Part shown: piece after piece, positions 1 to 9,204 of the stretch
Layout: each line of letters starts with the position of its first letter
Position numbering within the stretch: the first letter of the stretch is position 1
Assembly: GCA_018436595.1 (NCBI GenBank)
Contig: JAHDLC010000002.1
Span: forward strand, 1-64,000
Direction: 5' to 3'
Origin: Synergistaceae bacterium
GTDB lineage: Bacteria > Synergistota > Synergistia > Synergistales > Aminobacteriaceae
DNA length: 64,000 nucleotides
Position numbers and translations under genes: made by a program
Notes under the pieces: generated by a model
The model's database searches: none
Seen by the model: the letters and a program-made list of their open reading frames with translations, nothing else
What the model was told of the DNA's origin: nothing

Positions 1-1938
1 CCCCACAAGCTCTTCGGCCGCCTTCGCGATGGATTCCGTCACCCGCCCCTGCTCCTCCATGGACCGGTTGATGTTCTCCACCTGCTCGCTGATGTCCGCT
101 CCCGCCCGGGCCACGTGGTCCATCCCCGCCGTCATCTCTTCCGCGCTCGCCGACTGCTCCTGCATGGTCGCCGCTATGGACTGCACGTTCTCAGTGATGG
201 AGCCCACCTTCTGAATCACGTCGTTGATCACGTTCTGGGTCTCCTTGGCCATGGCCACGAGCTCCCGGATGTGATCCACGCTTCCCTTCTGGTCCGCCAG
301 GGCCTTCTCCGTCTTCCCCGAGATTTCCCCGATGACCTTCCCCACTTCGGCCGCCGCGCGGTTCGACTCCTCGGCCAGCTTCCGCACTTCCTCCGCCACC
401 ACCGCGAAGCCCCGTCCCGCCTCTCCGGCACGGGCAGCCTCGATGGCCGCGTTCAGCGCAAGAAGGTTCGTCTGGTCGGCGATCTGGGTGATGGTGTTCA
501 CGAATCCAGTGATCCCCGACACCGACTTCGCAAGCTCGGTTACGGCGGCGTTCACCTGGGCTCCGGATTTCGACACGCTGCCGATGAGGTGCACCATCTG
601 CTCCAGCGCCTTGCCTCCCTGTTCCGCCGCCATGGAGATTCCTTGGGCCTGCTCGCCCGATTCGGCGGCCGCCTTGGCCCCCGCCTGGGACGCGCTCGCC
701 ACTTCCTCCACTCCGGCGTTGGCTTCCTCGATGGCGCTGGAGGTGTCATGGGTGTTCTTCGTGACCTTTCCCACGAGACCGATCACTTCCTGCACCGAGG
801 CGCTGCTCTGTTCGGACGCGGCGCTCAGGTCCTCAGCCCGGGCGAGCAGGGAGGAAGACGCCGTGATGACCCCACCGGCGAAGCCTGCCACCGAGTCGAT
901 CATTCCGTTGAAGGATTCCGTCAGGTTCCGTATTTCAGCCAGGCTGGATCCGGAAGAGAACCGGGAGCTGAAATCTCCCCGGGCAAGGCTGTCCATTTTC
1001 TCCACCACGGCGGCGAGGGGTCTGGAAACGCTTCCGGCAATCACTATGGAGACGCCGATCATGAGGAGCACCGCCGCCCCGAGGGCAAGAAAGATGATCC
1101 TCCGCATGTCCCGGACAGGGGCGAGGAATTCATCCACCGGCGAGACCATGAGGACCGTCCACCCCGTGGAAGGTATTCGTGCGTAGGACGCCACGCGCTC
1201 AACCCCCTCGAAAGAATAGCGTACGACCCCCGACTCCCCGCCGAGGGCCCGCTTCACCGCCGAGGTGAAGCTGTCGGGGAGTTCCTTGCCCGGAACGGAG
1301 GCGTTCAGCGTTCCCACCAGGTCCTTTTCGGGGTGGGCCACGATCAGCCCGGCGGAGTCGGTCACCACCGAATAGCCCGTCTGCCCCCACTTCTGGGCCG
1401 AGGCGAGGTCGAGAAGCGCGTTGGCTGTGATCCGGCCGCAGAGAACGGAGGTGACATTCCCCTGCCCGTCGAGAATGGGGGAGGCGATGATGACCACCAT
1501 CTCCCCCGTTGCCCTGGAAAGGACGGGCTGCCCGACAGCCGTGGCCTTCGAATCCCGTGCACGCTTGTAATATTCCCTGTCGCCCAGCTTGTTGACCTTT
1601 CCGTCGAGATAATGGCCGTTACCTTCCATGTCGATGATGAAATAGGCCTGTATCTGGAGCTTCGAGGCGTCAAGGGTGGAGAGGAAAGCCTTCTGCCGCT
1701 CCAGGTCGCCGCTCCTCATTTCTCCGTGCTTTGCCGCCGCCTCCATAAAGGCGGACCTGGCCGTGAGGTACTGGTCGAATCCTTCCGTGAGCGTCCGGGT
1801 AAGGGCCGCTCCCTCCTGTTCAGCAAGTTCCAGAAGTCCCCGTTCGGACTGGCGGAGCGCCACGAAGCTCACCCCTCCGAGAAGCAGCAGCCCAAGTGCA
1901 AGAAACGAAGCCAAAATCCGCCCTCTGACCGTGTTCAT
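1..1938 (-). CDS. Methyl-accepting chemotaxis protein, 3' end cut by window edge
   Basis: Membrane chemoreceptor that passes ligand signals to CheA/CheW. The start is ATG at 1936-1938, 646 codons are visible without a stop, and a clear GGAGGT ribosome site lies just upstream. An N-terminal hydrophobic segment (about residues 8-26) is followed by a long extracytoplasmic region that looks like a Cache-type sensor. A second membrane segment, a HAMP-like linker and the conserved MCP signalling hairpin follow; the hairpin tip (encoded near 370-480) has the usual [19 protein letters not shown] core. The C-terminus lies beyond position 1. The PilZ gene is 61 bp upstream on the same strand and is probably co-transcribed. 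The family call is certain; the ligand is unknown. Confidence 0.93.
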   Translation of the reverse strand, partial: MNTVRGRILASFLALGLLLLGGVSFVALRQSERGLLELAEQEGAALTRTLTEGFDQYLTARSAFMEAAAKHGEMRSGDLERQKAFLSTLDASKLQIQAYFIIDMEGNGHYLDGKVNKLGDREYYKRARDSKATAVGQPVLSRATGEMVVIIASPILDGQGNVTSVLCGRITANALLDLASAQKWGQTGYSVVTDSAGLIVAHPEKDLVGTLNASVPGKELPDSFTSAVKRALGGESGVVRYSFEGVERVASYARIPSTGWTVLMVSPVDEFLAPVRDMRRIIFLALGAAVLLMIGVSIVIAGSVSRPLAAVVEKMDSLARGDFSSRFSSGSSLAEIRNLTESFNGMIDSVAGFAGGVITASSSLLARAEDLSAASEQSSASVQEVIGLVGKVTKNTHDTSSAIEEANAGVEEVASASQAGAKAAAESGEQAQGISMAAEQGGKALEQMVHLIGSVSKSGAQVNAAVTELAKSVSGITGFVNTITQIADQTNLLALNAAIEAARAGEAGRGFAVVAEEVRKLAEESNRAAAEVGKVIGEISGKTEKALADQKGSVDHIRELVAMAKETQNVINDVIQKVGSITENVQSIAATMQEQSASAEEMTAGMDHVARAGADISEQVENINRSMEEQGRVTESIAKAAEELVG

Positions 1939-1999
1939 TATTACGACCTCCTTCGCGAAGTTGAACAACAGTGCAATCTATTGAACGGTTCCGTTCCTT

Positions 2000-2416
2000 T
2001 CACAGGATGCCGGCGCTTCTCCTCCGAAACATCCCGTAAAGCTCCACAAGCCTGAACTGCTCCTCCGGCGAGGGATCCGAAAATTCCACGCCTGCGGTGA
2101 AGCGGCCCGCCTCTCTCAGGTAGACCCGGAGAAAGCAGCCTTCAATCTGGAAAAAACTCCCGTTCAGGGGGAAACGAAAAATGCTGTCCGCCCATTCGAA
2201 CCGTTCGGGGGAAAGGGTTTTCCCCCTGAAGAAGGGATCGAACCGGACTTTCATTCCCGCCACGCTGAGATCCAGCACTTCGGCGGGCACCCAGGATCCG
2301 TGGTCCCGAAGCCGGAATTCCGTCCGGAGGACACACTCCACCCGAAAAAAGCGCCTCTTCTCCTCGCCCGGAAGGGGGACGGACCCCGGATTCTCTTTTC
2401 TGCCCTTCAAAAACAC
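2000..2416 (-). CDS. PilZ-domain protein (probable c-di-GMP receptor)
   Basis: Small cytosolic protein of about 138 residues made essentially of one PilZ domain. Both c-di-GMP contact motifs are visible: RRFFR (RxxxR, about residues 21-25) and DLSVAG (D/NxSxxG) some 35 residues later. PilZ proteins usually link cyclic-di-GMP to motility, adhesion or chemotaxis. This one lies directly upstream of a chemoreceptor on the same strand, so a role in chemotaxis or motility is reasonable inference. The start is uncertain. I chose GTG at 2416, preceded by GGGGTG at good spacing; the frame stays open to a TTG at 2443 with a poorer ribosome site. Confidence 0.8.
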   Translation of the reverse strand: MFLKGRKENPGSVPLPGEEKRRFFRVECVLRTEFRLRDHGSWVPAEVLDLSVAGMKVRFDPFFRGKTLSPERFEWADSIFRFPLNGSFFQIEGCFLRVYLREAGRFTAGVEFSDPSPEEQFRLVELYGMFRRRSAGIL

Positions 2417-2569
2417 AGACAAACACCCCGCAGATCCGGACAACGCCCTGTGACGTCATCAAATTGTAGTGGCGCCTTTTCTGTCTTTACGATACCATTG
2501 AAGCAGTTTTTCCGCTATAGGGAAGGGTAAGACTCATTCCTTCCCTTTATAAAGGGGAGTTGACCGCTT

Positions 2570-4234
2570 ATGAAAGACCTTTTCGAAAAGACCAATTTTT
2601 TACTGGACGGCGGCGTTCTTGTGCTTCTTTCGGAATATCTCGCCGACCGGATCTCCCGTGGATTGATAGCCAGTCCTGATGGGAATGACCTGGCGGTGCT
2701 CGATGCCTTCGGCACACCCATGAACAGCCTGTTCCTCGAAGGAGCCGCCGGGGTGGTTGATTCGGCCTTTCCGTCCCCTCCCCTCCGGACATCCTTCGAT
2801 GTGCTCACCGCGCCTCTTTCGGGAGAATGGCCGTGGGCGGTACGGCTCAGGGGGATGGGGTGGCGCTTCTACATCCTCCTTGGGGAGGAGCCGACTGCGG
2901 AGATTCTTGAGGAGATGACCTCCTTCGCCGGGCTCATCAACCTGTGGCAGCTCCACCAGAAAACCGCCGGCGTGGAGGAGCGGCTCTCGCGGCTGGCCTA
3001 CATGGTCCTGGCCACGAAAAATACCCTCGCCTCCATCTTCGAGCCCATGGGGGTGAACTACTTCGGCGCCTTCCTCCACGACGTGGTGCAGGAAAGCCTC
3101 TTCCCCTCCCGTTTTTCCCTGCTGCTCGACAACGGCGAAACCCTGTCGCTCCTCGAAGGGGAGGAGATGCTCCTGCCACCGAGGAAGGGAATTTTCGCCC
3201 GGGACATTCTTTCGCCGGTCCCTGTGCGGATGGAAGAATCACAAAGGGCGCTCCTTGGGGACAGCGTTTTCGACTCCCTTGCCGATGACTGGTCCGCCCT
3301 TCTCCCCATCCCCGGAGGGACGTTCCGCCTTTTCTGCTTCCTAAAATGGGACAGCATGCCCGGCGAAGAAGCCTTCAACTTCATGGAACTTCTCGGGAAC
3401 GTGGCGTCCAAGGCCCTTTCCCTGGGAAACCTCAGGGAAGAGCGGGAGCGCAACATCTCGGAGCTCACCCGCAGGGCTTTTCTGCTCAATGCTCTGCACG
3501 AGGCCGCGCTGAATTTTATGGAGCAGACCTCCAAGGAGGACCTCCTGCTCCAGATACTGGACATCTTCACCGAAATGGCCCAGGCTCCCCGGTCTCTCCT
3601 CGTGGTCTGGCAGCCCGCCGCCGGAGGATATGTCCACTTCGCCTCCAGGAAGGAGGGACTCCTGGAGAAGAAAGGCACCTTCGCCGGCTTTCCCGTGGGA
3701 CTCCTCGAAGGAGAACGGCAGGGATCATTCTCCCTGGAAGAGTCGAAGCGGCTCTTTGCCTTCATGGAGGTGCCCGCCCTCTCGTCGGTGGAAGGTCTTG
3801 ACGAAATGGACCGGATCTTCCCCCTCTGGGACGGCGACAGGATGACCGCCTTCGTGGCGGTGTCGGCACCCCTCGCCGGAACGGCCACCATGGACCTGCC
3901 GACCCTGGAAATCCTGGCCCGCACGGCCTCGGTGGCCCTGCGGAAGAGCGAATGGGATTCCGGCCACCTCGCGGCGGGCAAATACCTGAATCTTGCCGCC
4001 CTCGCCGACTGGGAGACCGCCAGGGCACGGGACGAGATCAGGGCCGAAGGGGGAGTTCCCGTGGTCCTGAACGGCCCCGCGGGAATTGACGTCTCATCTG
4101 AACAGGAGCGGCTGTGCCGGCTGGTGATCCGCTCGGAATGCGTTACCCGCTGCATATCGGAATCCGGAGCCCCGGACCTTGAAGTCCTGTTTCCCCCGGC
4201 GGAGGGATGGACCATGGAAAAGGAGGGAATATGA
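2570..4234 (+). CDS. Unrecognised cytosolic protein with GAF-like regions
   Basis: 554 residues with no signal peptide or membrane segment. I do not recognise a named family. The alternating strand/helix pattern around residues 150-290 and 310-470 resembles GAF sensor folds. A charged, probably coiled-coil helix (about 285-320) joins them, as in signalling scaffolds. No kinase, cyclase or other output motif is visible. The ATG is preceded by AAGGGGAG at good spacing. The gene overlaps the next one by 4 bp (ATGA), so the two are translationally coupled. It is divergent from the PilZ gene. A sensor or regulatory role is inference only. Confidence 0.6.
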   Translation: MKDLFEKTNFLLDGGVLVLLSEYLADRISRGLIASPDGNDLAVLDAFGTPMNSLFLEGAAGVVDSAFPSPPLRTSFDVLTAPLSGEWPWAVRLRGMGWRFYILLGEEPTAEILEEMTSFAGLINLWQLHQKTAGVEERLSRLAYMVLATKNTLASIFEPMGVNYFGAFLHDVVQESLFPSRFSLLLDNGETLSLLEGEEMLLPPRKGIFARDILSPVPVRMEESQRALLGDSVFDSLADDWSALLPIPGGTFRLFCFLKWDSMPGEEAFNFMELLGNVASKALSLGNLREERERNISELTRRAFLLNALHEAALNFMEQTSKEDLLLQILDIFTEMAQAPRSLLVVWQPAAGGYVHFASRKEGLLEKKGTFAGFPVGLLEGERQGSFSLEESKRLFAFMEVPALSSVEGLDEMDRIFPLWDGDRMTAFVAVSAPLAGTATMDLPTLEILARTASVALRKSEWDSGHLAAGKYLNLAALADWETARARDEIRAEGGVPVVLNGPAGIDVSSEQERLCRLVIRSECVTRCISESGAPDLEVLFPPAEGWTMEKEGI

Positions 4235-4875
4235 TGAAGAAAGCACCGGCAGTCCTGATCGCACTGGTTCTGATGTTCTGCTGCCTCCCTGCGGGAGCGG
4301 ATGCCGCCCTTCCGGCCGGCCCCGCCCCTGATGCGGAACGGGTGGAGACCCCGGAAGGAATCACCTTCATCACCACCTACAGCGCAAGAGGCTCCCGGTC
4401 CGAGGCCCGGCACCACTATCTCGAAATCGGCGGATTCCCCGTGCCTGACGTGTTTTCCCGGCTGAAATACAGGGACTGTTCTTTTGTATTTTCCTCGAGA
4501 CAACATCTCTGGGGGGATGACGGATACGTCCAAACAGGGGATCTCGCCGTTCCCGAATCCCCGTCCGCAGTGGAGGAAAAGCAGCTTGAGAAGGGGTGGT
4601 ACGAAGGTGCGGAGCGCCTTTCAGGAACCCCTGAAAACTGGATCTGGGGCGCCTGGGAAGGGGGCTCACTCTTTGCCGCCCCTGAAAAGCTCGCCGAGGC
4701 GGCGAAGGAACTGAAACTCCCCGTGCTTCCAAGGGAAGGCTCCCCTCTCTACGAAGCTCTCCGCCCGGTGCCGGCGGAGCCCGACGCAGAACCGCCCGAA
4801 AAGAAGACACAGGACACGGTCTCCGGGGACGAAGCCCTGAAGGCACTGGAGGAAGCGCTCAAGGAGAAAAAATAG
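4231..4875 (+). CDS. Exported protein of unknown function
   Basis: About 214 residues. The start ATG overlaps the previous stop (ATGA), with GGAGGG before it; an in-frame ATG at 4207 lies inside the upstream gene and has a worse context. A Sec-type signal peptide is clear: MMKK, a hydrophobic core, then small residues near Ala25. The mature part is polar, and its C-terminal 40 residues are rich in Lys, Glu and Pro. No catalytic motif is recognised. Coupling to the GAF-like gene upstream suggests the two act together, for example a cytosolic regulator with an envelope partner, but this is speculative. Confidence 0.65.
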   Translation: MMKKAPAVLIALVLMFCCLPAGADAALPAGPAPDAERVETPEGITFITTYSARGSRSEARHHYLEIGGFPVPDVFSRLKYRDCSFVFSSRQHLWGDDGYVQTGDLAVPESPSAVEEKQLEKGWYEGAERLSGTPENWIWGAWEGGSLFAAPEKLAEAAKELKLPVLPREGSPLYEALRPVPAEPDAEPPEKKTQDTVSGDEALKALEEALKEKK

Positions 4876-4881
4876 GACCTT

Positions 4882-5538
4882 CTACCGGGCGATGTCCTCC
4901 ACGGTGACGAAGGAAAAGCCTTTTCTCCGGTAGCCGTCGATGATCCCTGGGAGAGCCCCGATGGTGGGACCCACTCCCACGTGAAGCAGCAGGATGTCGC
5001 CCGGGGTGGCCTTCGCCAGCACTTTCCCGGTAAGTTCTGGTGCGCCGAGACTGTCGTTGTAATCACCTGGATTGTTTGTCCAGAGAACGATCCGCAGCCC
5101 CTCGGCGGCTGCCTGGTCAACCACGAAGGCGTTGTACTGTCCTCCCGGCGGCCGGGCAAACCGGGGTTTTTCCCCGAGAATGGATTCGATTGTTTCGCTG
5201 CAGAGCCTCCATTCCCGGTGAACATTCTCCCGGGGCAGGGCGGTGAGGTTGTTGTGGTAAAAGGTATGGTTGGCCACCACGTGGCCGCCGGCAGCCATGG
5301 CCCGGACCAGGTGGGGGTGCTGTGCGGCGTACCGGCCCACCACGAAAAAGGTGGCCTTTACTCCCTTTTCCCTCAGTATGTCCAGTACCGGTTCCACGAA
5401 TCCGGGCCTGGGACCGTCGTCGAAAGTTATGGCAACGGTCCGGCCGTTTCCTTTCTCAAGAGGCGGCCGGGCCGGGGCCGCGCCGGCCCCGATCACCGCG
5501 AGAATCAGCATTGCCCAGCAGACTGCAGATTTCTTCAC
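4882..5538 (-). CDS. Polysaccharide deacetylase (NodB/CE4 family)
   Basis: Exported or membrane-anchored carbohydrate deacetylase of about 218 residues. CE4 enzymes remove N- or O-acetyl groups from peptidoglycan or other glycans using a metal held by Asp-His-His. Motifs in order: TFDDGP (motif 1), NHTFYHN (HxxxH metal motif 2), RPPGGQYN (motif 3), a WTNNPGDYND stretch (motif 4 region) and DILLLHVG (motif 5). The start is GTG at 5538, preceded by GGGGAG and followed by a hydrophobic signal or anchor segment. The frame extends upstream to 5655, but that part does not look like protein. The 3' end converges on the preceding exported protein with a 6 bp gap and no obvious terminator. Confidence 0.9.
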   Translation of the reverse strand: MKKSAVCWAMLILAVIGAGAAPARPPLEKGNGRTVAITFDDGPRPGFVEPVLDILREKGVKATFFVVGRYAAQHPHLVRAMAAGGHVVANHTFYHNNLTALPRENVHREWRLCSETIESILGEKPRFARPPGGQYNAFVVDQAAAEGLRIVLWTNNPGDYNDSLGAPELTGKVLAKATPGDILLLHVGVGPTIGALPGIIDGYRRKGFSFVTVEDIAR

Positions 5539-5635
5539 TTTCTTCTCCCCGCTCCCGCTTCCATCTGCACAACGGGGCAGATGATAGCAAATTCCCCCCG
5601 CTTCCGCCATGGTCCGCGAAATTGGCGGACATATC

Positions 5636-5664
5636 TTGACAAATGAACGGGACACTTCTAAGAT
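5636..5664 (+). promoter_or_regulatory. Sigma-70-type promoter for the GntR regulator
   Basis: TTGACA at 5636-5641 and TAAGAT at 5659-5664 are separated by 17 bp. They lie about 85 bp upstream of the regulator start, between divergent genes. The untranslated leader contains a GC-rich imperfect dyad (CGCGC..GCGCG, about 5686-5708) that could be an operator. Confidence 0.65.
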
Positions 5665-5747
5665 ACTAACATATCAGTCGCCTCTTCGCGCTTGCGTCAA
5701 TTGCGCGCATTTTCCGGCGGAAACCTTCCACGAAAGGGACGTTGCCA

Positions 5748-6494
5748 ATGCTCTCCTTTTTCGACATGAGCGAACTCAAGGACGGAGTCACCCGGCAGGT
5801 GTACCTGACCCTGAGAAGGGACATCCTCAACTGGCGCCTCCTTCCCGGGAGACGGCTCAGCGAGAAGGACATCGCCGGGCGGATGAACATCAGCAAGACC
5901 CCGGTCCGGGAAGCCTTCATCAAGCTCCAGGGGGAAGGGCTCCTTGAGATCCGCCCCCAGAGAGGCACCTACGTATCCCTCATGGACATGGAACAGATCG
6001 AGGAAGTCCGGTTTACCAGGTATTGCGTTGAAAGCACCGTTCTCTCCCTTTTTATTTCCTCCCCGCCCGACGAAAAAACACTGACCGCCATGGAGGCGCT
6101 CCTGGAAACCCAGGAGCAGGCCATCGCCGGACGGGACGTTGACGGCTTCGTGGACTCCGACGACGCTTTCCACAGGGAACTGTTCCTCGCCTGCGGCAAG
6201 GCCCGCGCCTGGAGCTTCATCGACCACTTCAGCGCCCAGTACAAGCGCCTCAGGTATCTCAGCCTCCAGAACTACCTCGATTTCGGCAACGTGCTCGACG
6301 AACACAGGGCCATCCTCTCGGCGTGCAGGCGCCGGGACAGCGACAACGCCCTCAGGTGGCTCTCACGGCACCTCAACAAGATCCTCGGCGAATCGGAGCA
6401 CCTCCGGGAAAAATTCAGCGTCTACATAAAGAAATATGGGGAAATCCAGGATTCCGGGGCGGCCCACACCCCCATACCCACTCACGGAGCGTGA
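5748..6494 (+). CDS. GntR-family transcriptional regulator, FCD (FadR) subfamily
   Basis: DNA-binding regulator of 248 residues. The N-terminal winged helix (about 10-75) carries the standard GntR pattern, including ISKTPVREAFIKLQGEGL and the RGTYV wing. The C-terminal all-helical FCD domain (about 90-225) keeps the likely metal/ligand residues in DDAFHREL, LDEHRAIL and WLSRHLNK. FCD regulators usually sense organic or sugar acids. The next genes encode a mannonate-dehydratase-like enzyme and a solute symporter, so it probably controls their uronate unit. ATG 5748 is chosen over TTG 5742 because AAAGGGA sits 8 bp upstream. Confidence 0.9.
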   Translation: MLSFFDMSELKDGVTRQVYLTLRRDILNWRLLPGRRLSEKDIAGRMNISKTPVREAFIKLQGEGLLEIRPQRGTYVSLMDMEQIEEVRFTRYCVESTVLSLFISSPPDEKTLTAMEALLETQEQAIAGRDVDGFVDSDDAFHRELFLACGKARAWSFIDHFSAQYKRLRYLSLQNYLDFGNVLDEHRAILSACRRRDSDNALRWLSRHLNKILGESEHLREKFSVYIKKYGEIQDSGAAHTPIPTHGA

Positions 6495-6579
6495 CGGAAT
6501 TCGGAAACGGCGATCCTGGACGGCGGACGAATCTGGTATGATTGCTTTCATCTGACATGGAGACAAGGAGATCGGACCG

Positions 6580-7665
6580 ATGAAACTGGCAATGGTGTTC
6601 TACAGGCATCATCTCACCAGGGAAAACTTCCTGTACGCCAGGCAGCTCGGCTGCACCCACCTGGTGATCCACCTGGTGGACTATTTCCACCGCGAAAAGG
6701 ATCCCGTGACGGGAAACAACCAGCCCGTGGGCGACGCCGACGGCTGGGGGGTGACCCGGAACAGGGACGTGTGGAGCTACGAGGAGCTTCGGGATATCCG
6801 GAAGTCCATCGAGGACGAAGGACTGGTCCTCGAGGCCATAGAGAACTTCGACCCCGGATTCTGGTACGACGTCCTTCTTGACGGGCCGAAAAAGGCCGAA
6901 CAGATGGAGGGACTCAAGCAGCTTATCCGGAACATCGGCAGGGCGGGCATCCCCATCATGGGGTACAACTTCAGCCTCGCCGGCGTGGCCTCCCGGATCA
7001 GCGGCCCCTTCGCCCGGGGGGGCGCAGAATCGGTGGGCGTCGACGGCTGCGACAGCCTTCCCCTTCCCCGCGGGATGGTCTGGAACATGTTCTACGACCC
7101 CGAAGCGCCGAAGGAAGTGAACTCTGACACCCAGATCACATCCGAGGAGCTCTGGAAGCGGTTCGCCTGGTTCCTCGAGGAGCTGCTTCCCGTGGCGGAG
7201 GAGTCCAGCGTCAAAATGGCGGCCCACCCGGACGATCCCCCCTTCGCAACCCTCCGTGGAACGCCCAGGCTCGTGTGGCGGCCCGAGCTCTACCAGAGGC
7301 TCCTGGACCTGAAAAAGAGCCACAGCAACACCCTGGAACTCTGCGTGGGCACCCTGGCGGAGATGAACGGCTGCAACTTCTACGACGCCATCGAAAGCTA
7401 CGCGAAGCAGAACGCCATCGGCTACATCCACCTGCGAAACGTGGAGGGACAGGTGCCCCGGTACCGGGAGACCTTTATCGACGAGGGTGACATCGACATT
7501 TACCGGGTGCTGAAGATCCTCCGGCGGAACGACTTCCGGGGCGCGGTCATCCCCGACCACTCGCCCCTGGTGTCGAGTCCGGCCCCGTGGCACGTGGGCA
7601 TGGCCTACGCCCTCGGGTACATAAAGGCCATGATGCAGAGAGTGGAGAAGGACTGCAGGGACTAA
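6580..7665 (+). CDS. uxuA: Mannonate dehydratase-like protein (UxuA family)
   Basis: 361 residues, close to the usual size of the shorter UxuA enzymes. UxuA dehydrates D-mannonate to 2-keto-3-deoxygluconate in glucuronate breakdown, using a divalent metal in a TIM barrel. Family hallmarks visible are the HPDDPP motif (about residue 213), an ELCVGTLAEM stretch matching the usual substrate/metal strand, IHLRNVEG, and a C-terminal VIPDHSP segment corresponding to the family RPDHG motif. It sits 85 bp after a GntR/FCD regulator and before a sodium/solute symporter, a typical uronate arrangement. Exact substrate is inferred; a related sugar acid is possible. A TATGAT -10-like element lies at 6536-6541. 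Confidence 0.82.
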   Translation: MKLAMVFYRHHLTRENFLYARQLGCTHLVIHLVDYFHREKDPVTGNNQPVGDADGWGVTRNRDVWSYEELRDIRKSIEDEGLVLEAIENFDPGFWYDVLLDGPKKAEQMEGLKQLIRNIGRAGIPIMGYNFSLAGVASRISGPFARGGAESVGVDGCDSLPLPRGMVWNMFYDPEAPKEVNSDTQITSEELWKRFAWFLEELLPVAEESSVKMAAHPDDPPFATLRGTPRLVWRPELYQRLLDLKKSHSNTLELCVGTLAEMNGCNFYDAIESYAKQNAIGYIHLRNVEGQVPRYRETFIDEGDIDIYRVLKILRRNDFRGAVIPDHSPLVSSPAPWHVGMAYALGYIKAMMQRVEKDCRD

Positions 7666-7684
7666 GGCAGAAGAAAATGATACG

Positions 7685-7747
7685 AAGAGCCGGATTTCTT
7701 TTCAGCCCGCAGACAGCGGAATTGAAAGAGATCCGGCTCTTTTTTTC
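7685..7747 (+). terminator. Intrinsic terminator after the uxuA-like gene
   Basis: An 11 bp arm AAGAGCCGGAT (7685-7695) pairs with ATCCGGCTCTT (7731-7741), with partial pairing further inside the loop, and runs into a T tract. It separates the dehydratase from the symporter, so the symporter probably has its own promoter; TATACT at 7761-7766 is a candidate -10. Confidence 0.75.
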
Positions 7748-7797
7748 TCCTGAGAAGATGTTATACTACTGGGAAAATTCTTTTTGGGGGGATATCA

Positions 7798-9204
7798 ATG
7801 CAGCTGTTCATCCTGGTGACGTACATCCTGATCCTCTACGGCATCTCCTGGTACGCTTCGAAGCTCATCCAAAAGGGCAAGGGAGGCGCCGTCCAGTACC
7901 TCCTCGCCGGGCGGAATCTCCCCACGGTGGTGGTGGCCGCCATGCTCGCGGGCCTTGCCATCGGAGGAGCCTCCACGGTGGGCGTGGCCGAACACGCCTA
8001 CAAGGTAGGCCTCTCCGCCGGGTGGTACAACGCCGCCTGGGGAACGGCGGGCATCATCGTGGGCCTCTTCGTGGCGGACTACTTCCGCCGCATGGAAGTG
8101 AACACCATCCCCGAGATGATGGAACGGATGTACGGAAAGCAGGCCCGGATGATCAGCGTCCTCGCCCAGCTCCTCATCATGATGGTCATCACTTCCCTCC
8201 AGTACGTGGCGGGAGGGGCGGTCCTCACGGCCCTCATGCCCTCGGTGTTCACCTTCCAGACGGGAATGCTGGTGACCGCCGTTCTCTTCGTGGGGATTAC
8301 CTTCATCGGCGGCTACTGGGGAGCGGGGCTCACCAACGTGGTGAACGTCGTAGTTATTTACGGCGGCATCCTGGCAGCCCTCCGGAGCTCCTCCGAGGTC
8401 TTCGGCGGCATGGAGTCCATCGCGGCGAGCCTGCCCGCCGGAGGCCCCTGGTTCGATTTCTTCTCCGGAACGGGGCTTGCCATGATCACGTCATGGATGG
8501 TGGTCATGATCACCCAGGGCTTCTCGGTCCAGGCCATCTCCCAGATCGCCTTCGCGGCGAAAGACGGCCGGGCGGCCCGTCACGGCTACATTCTCGGCGG
8601 CCTGGTGATCCTTCCCGCAGGCTTCCTCTGCGCCCTTTTCGGCATCATGGCGGCGGCGAAGTTCCCCAATCTCGAGAAGGCCGCCCTCGCCCTGCCCACC
8701 ATCATGACCAACATTTCGCCGGTGGTGGGGGGCATCTTCCTCGCGGCTCTCTGGGCGGCGGGCATTTCCACGGCGGTGGGGCTGCTCCTGGGAAGCTCCA
8801 CCCTGGTGATGCAGGACGTGTGGAAGCGCTTCTTTCCGAACACGGTCACCGAGAAGAACGAGGTCTTCCTCTCCAGGCTTACCGTGCTCGGCTTCAGCGC
8901 GTTCACCTACTTCCTGGCCCTTACCTCCGTAGGCATCCTGAAGACCATCACCACGGCCCTGGCCATCACCGCGTCCTTCACCCTGCTCATCGTGGCCAAC
9001 ATCTTCCTGCCCAAGTACTGCAAGAAGGAGGCCGGCTTCTGGACGGTCCTGGCGTCGGTGCTCGTCTGGCTTGCCTGGACCCTCTTCCCCCAGGTGCGGC
9101 TCGTCCCCCACGTGGTCTACCTCGAATGGCCCGTCTGCCTGGCGGTCTTCGTCCTGGCGTACCGCTTCGGCACCGAACCGGCGGACAGCATCATCCGGAG
9201 ATAA
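7798..9204 (+). CDS. Sodium:solute symporter (SSF family)
   Basis: Inner-membrane secondary transporter of 468 residues with about 12-13 hydrophobic segments. Family signatures include the LLAGRNLP stretch after the first membrane segment, GLAIGGASTVGVAEHAYK in the early unwound helix, and the TIPEMMERMYG loop. SSF proteins couple sodium entry to uptake of sugars, organic acids, amino acids or vitamins. Substrate cannot be read from sequence. Adjacency to a GntR/FCD regulator and a uronate enzyme suggests a uronate or related acid. The stop overlaps the convergent RNA methyltransferase gene by 14 bp. Confidence 0.9.
   Translation: MQLFILVTYILILYGISWYASKLIQKGKGGAVQYLLAGRNLPTVVVAAMLAGLAIGGASTVGVAEHAYKVGLSAGWYNAAWGTAGIIVGLFVADYFRRMEVNTIPEMMERMYGKQARMISVLAQLLIMMVITSLQYVAGGAVLTALMPSVFTFQTGMLVTAVLFVGITFIGGYWGAGLTNVVNVVVIYGGILAALRSSSEVFGGMESIAASLPAGGPWFDFFSGTGLAMITSWMVVMITQGFSVQAISQIAFAAKDGRAARHGYILGGLVILPAGFLCALFGIMAAAKFPNLEKAALALPTIMTNISPVVGGIFLAALWAAGISTAVGLLLGSSTLVMQDVWKRFFPNTVTEKNEVFLSRLTVLGFSAFTYFLALTSVGILKTITTALAITASFTLLIVANIFLPKYCKKEAGFWTVLASVLVWLAWTLFPQVRLVPHVVYLEWPVCLAVFVLAYRFGTEPADSIIRR

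Noticed and set aside
115-2055. 646-codon open frame on the plus strand
   Set aside because: It lies opposite the chemoreceptor, whose minus-strand frame has the MCP core and a good ribosome site. The plus-strand product is rich in Arg, His and Gly, typical of an antisense shadow in GC-rich DNA.
3058-4533. 491-codon minus-strand open frame
   Set aside because: It runs antisense to two coupled plus-strand genes with ribosome sites and a signal peptide. Its product is Ser/Arg-rich with no motif.
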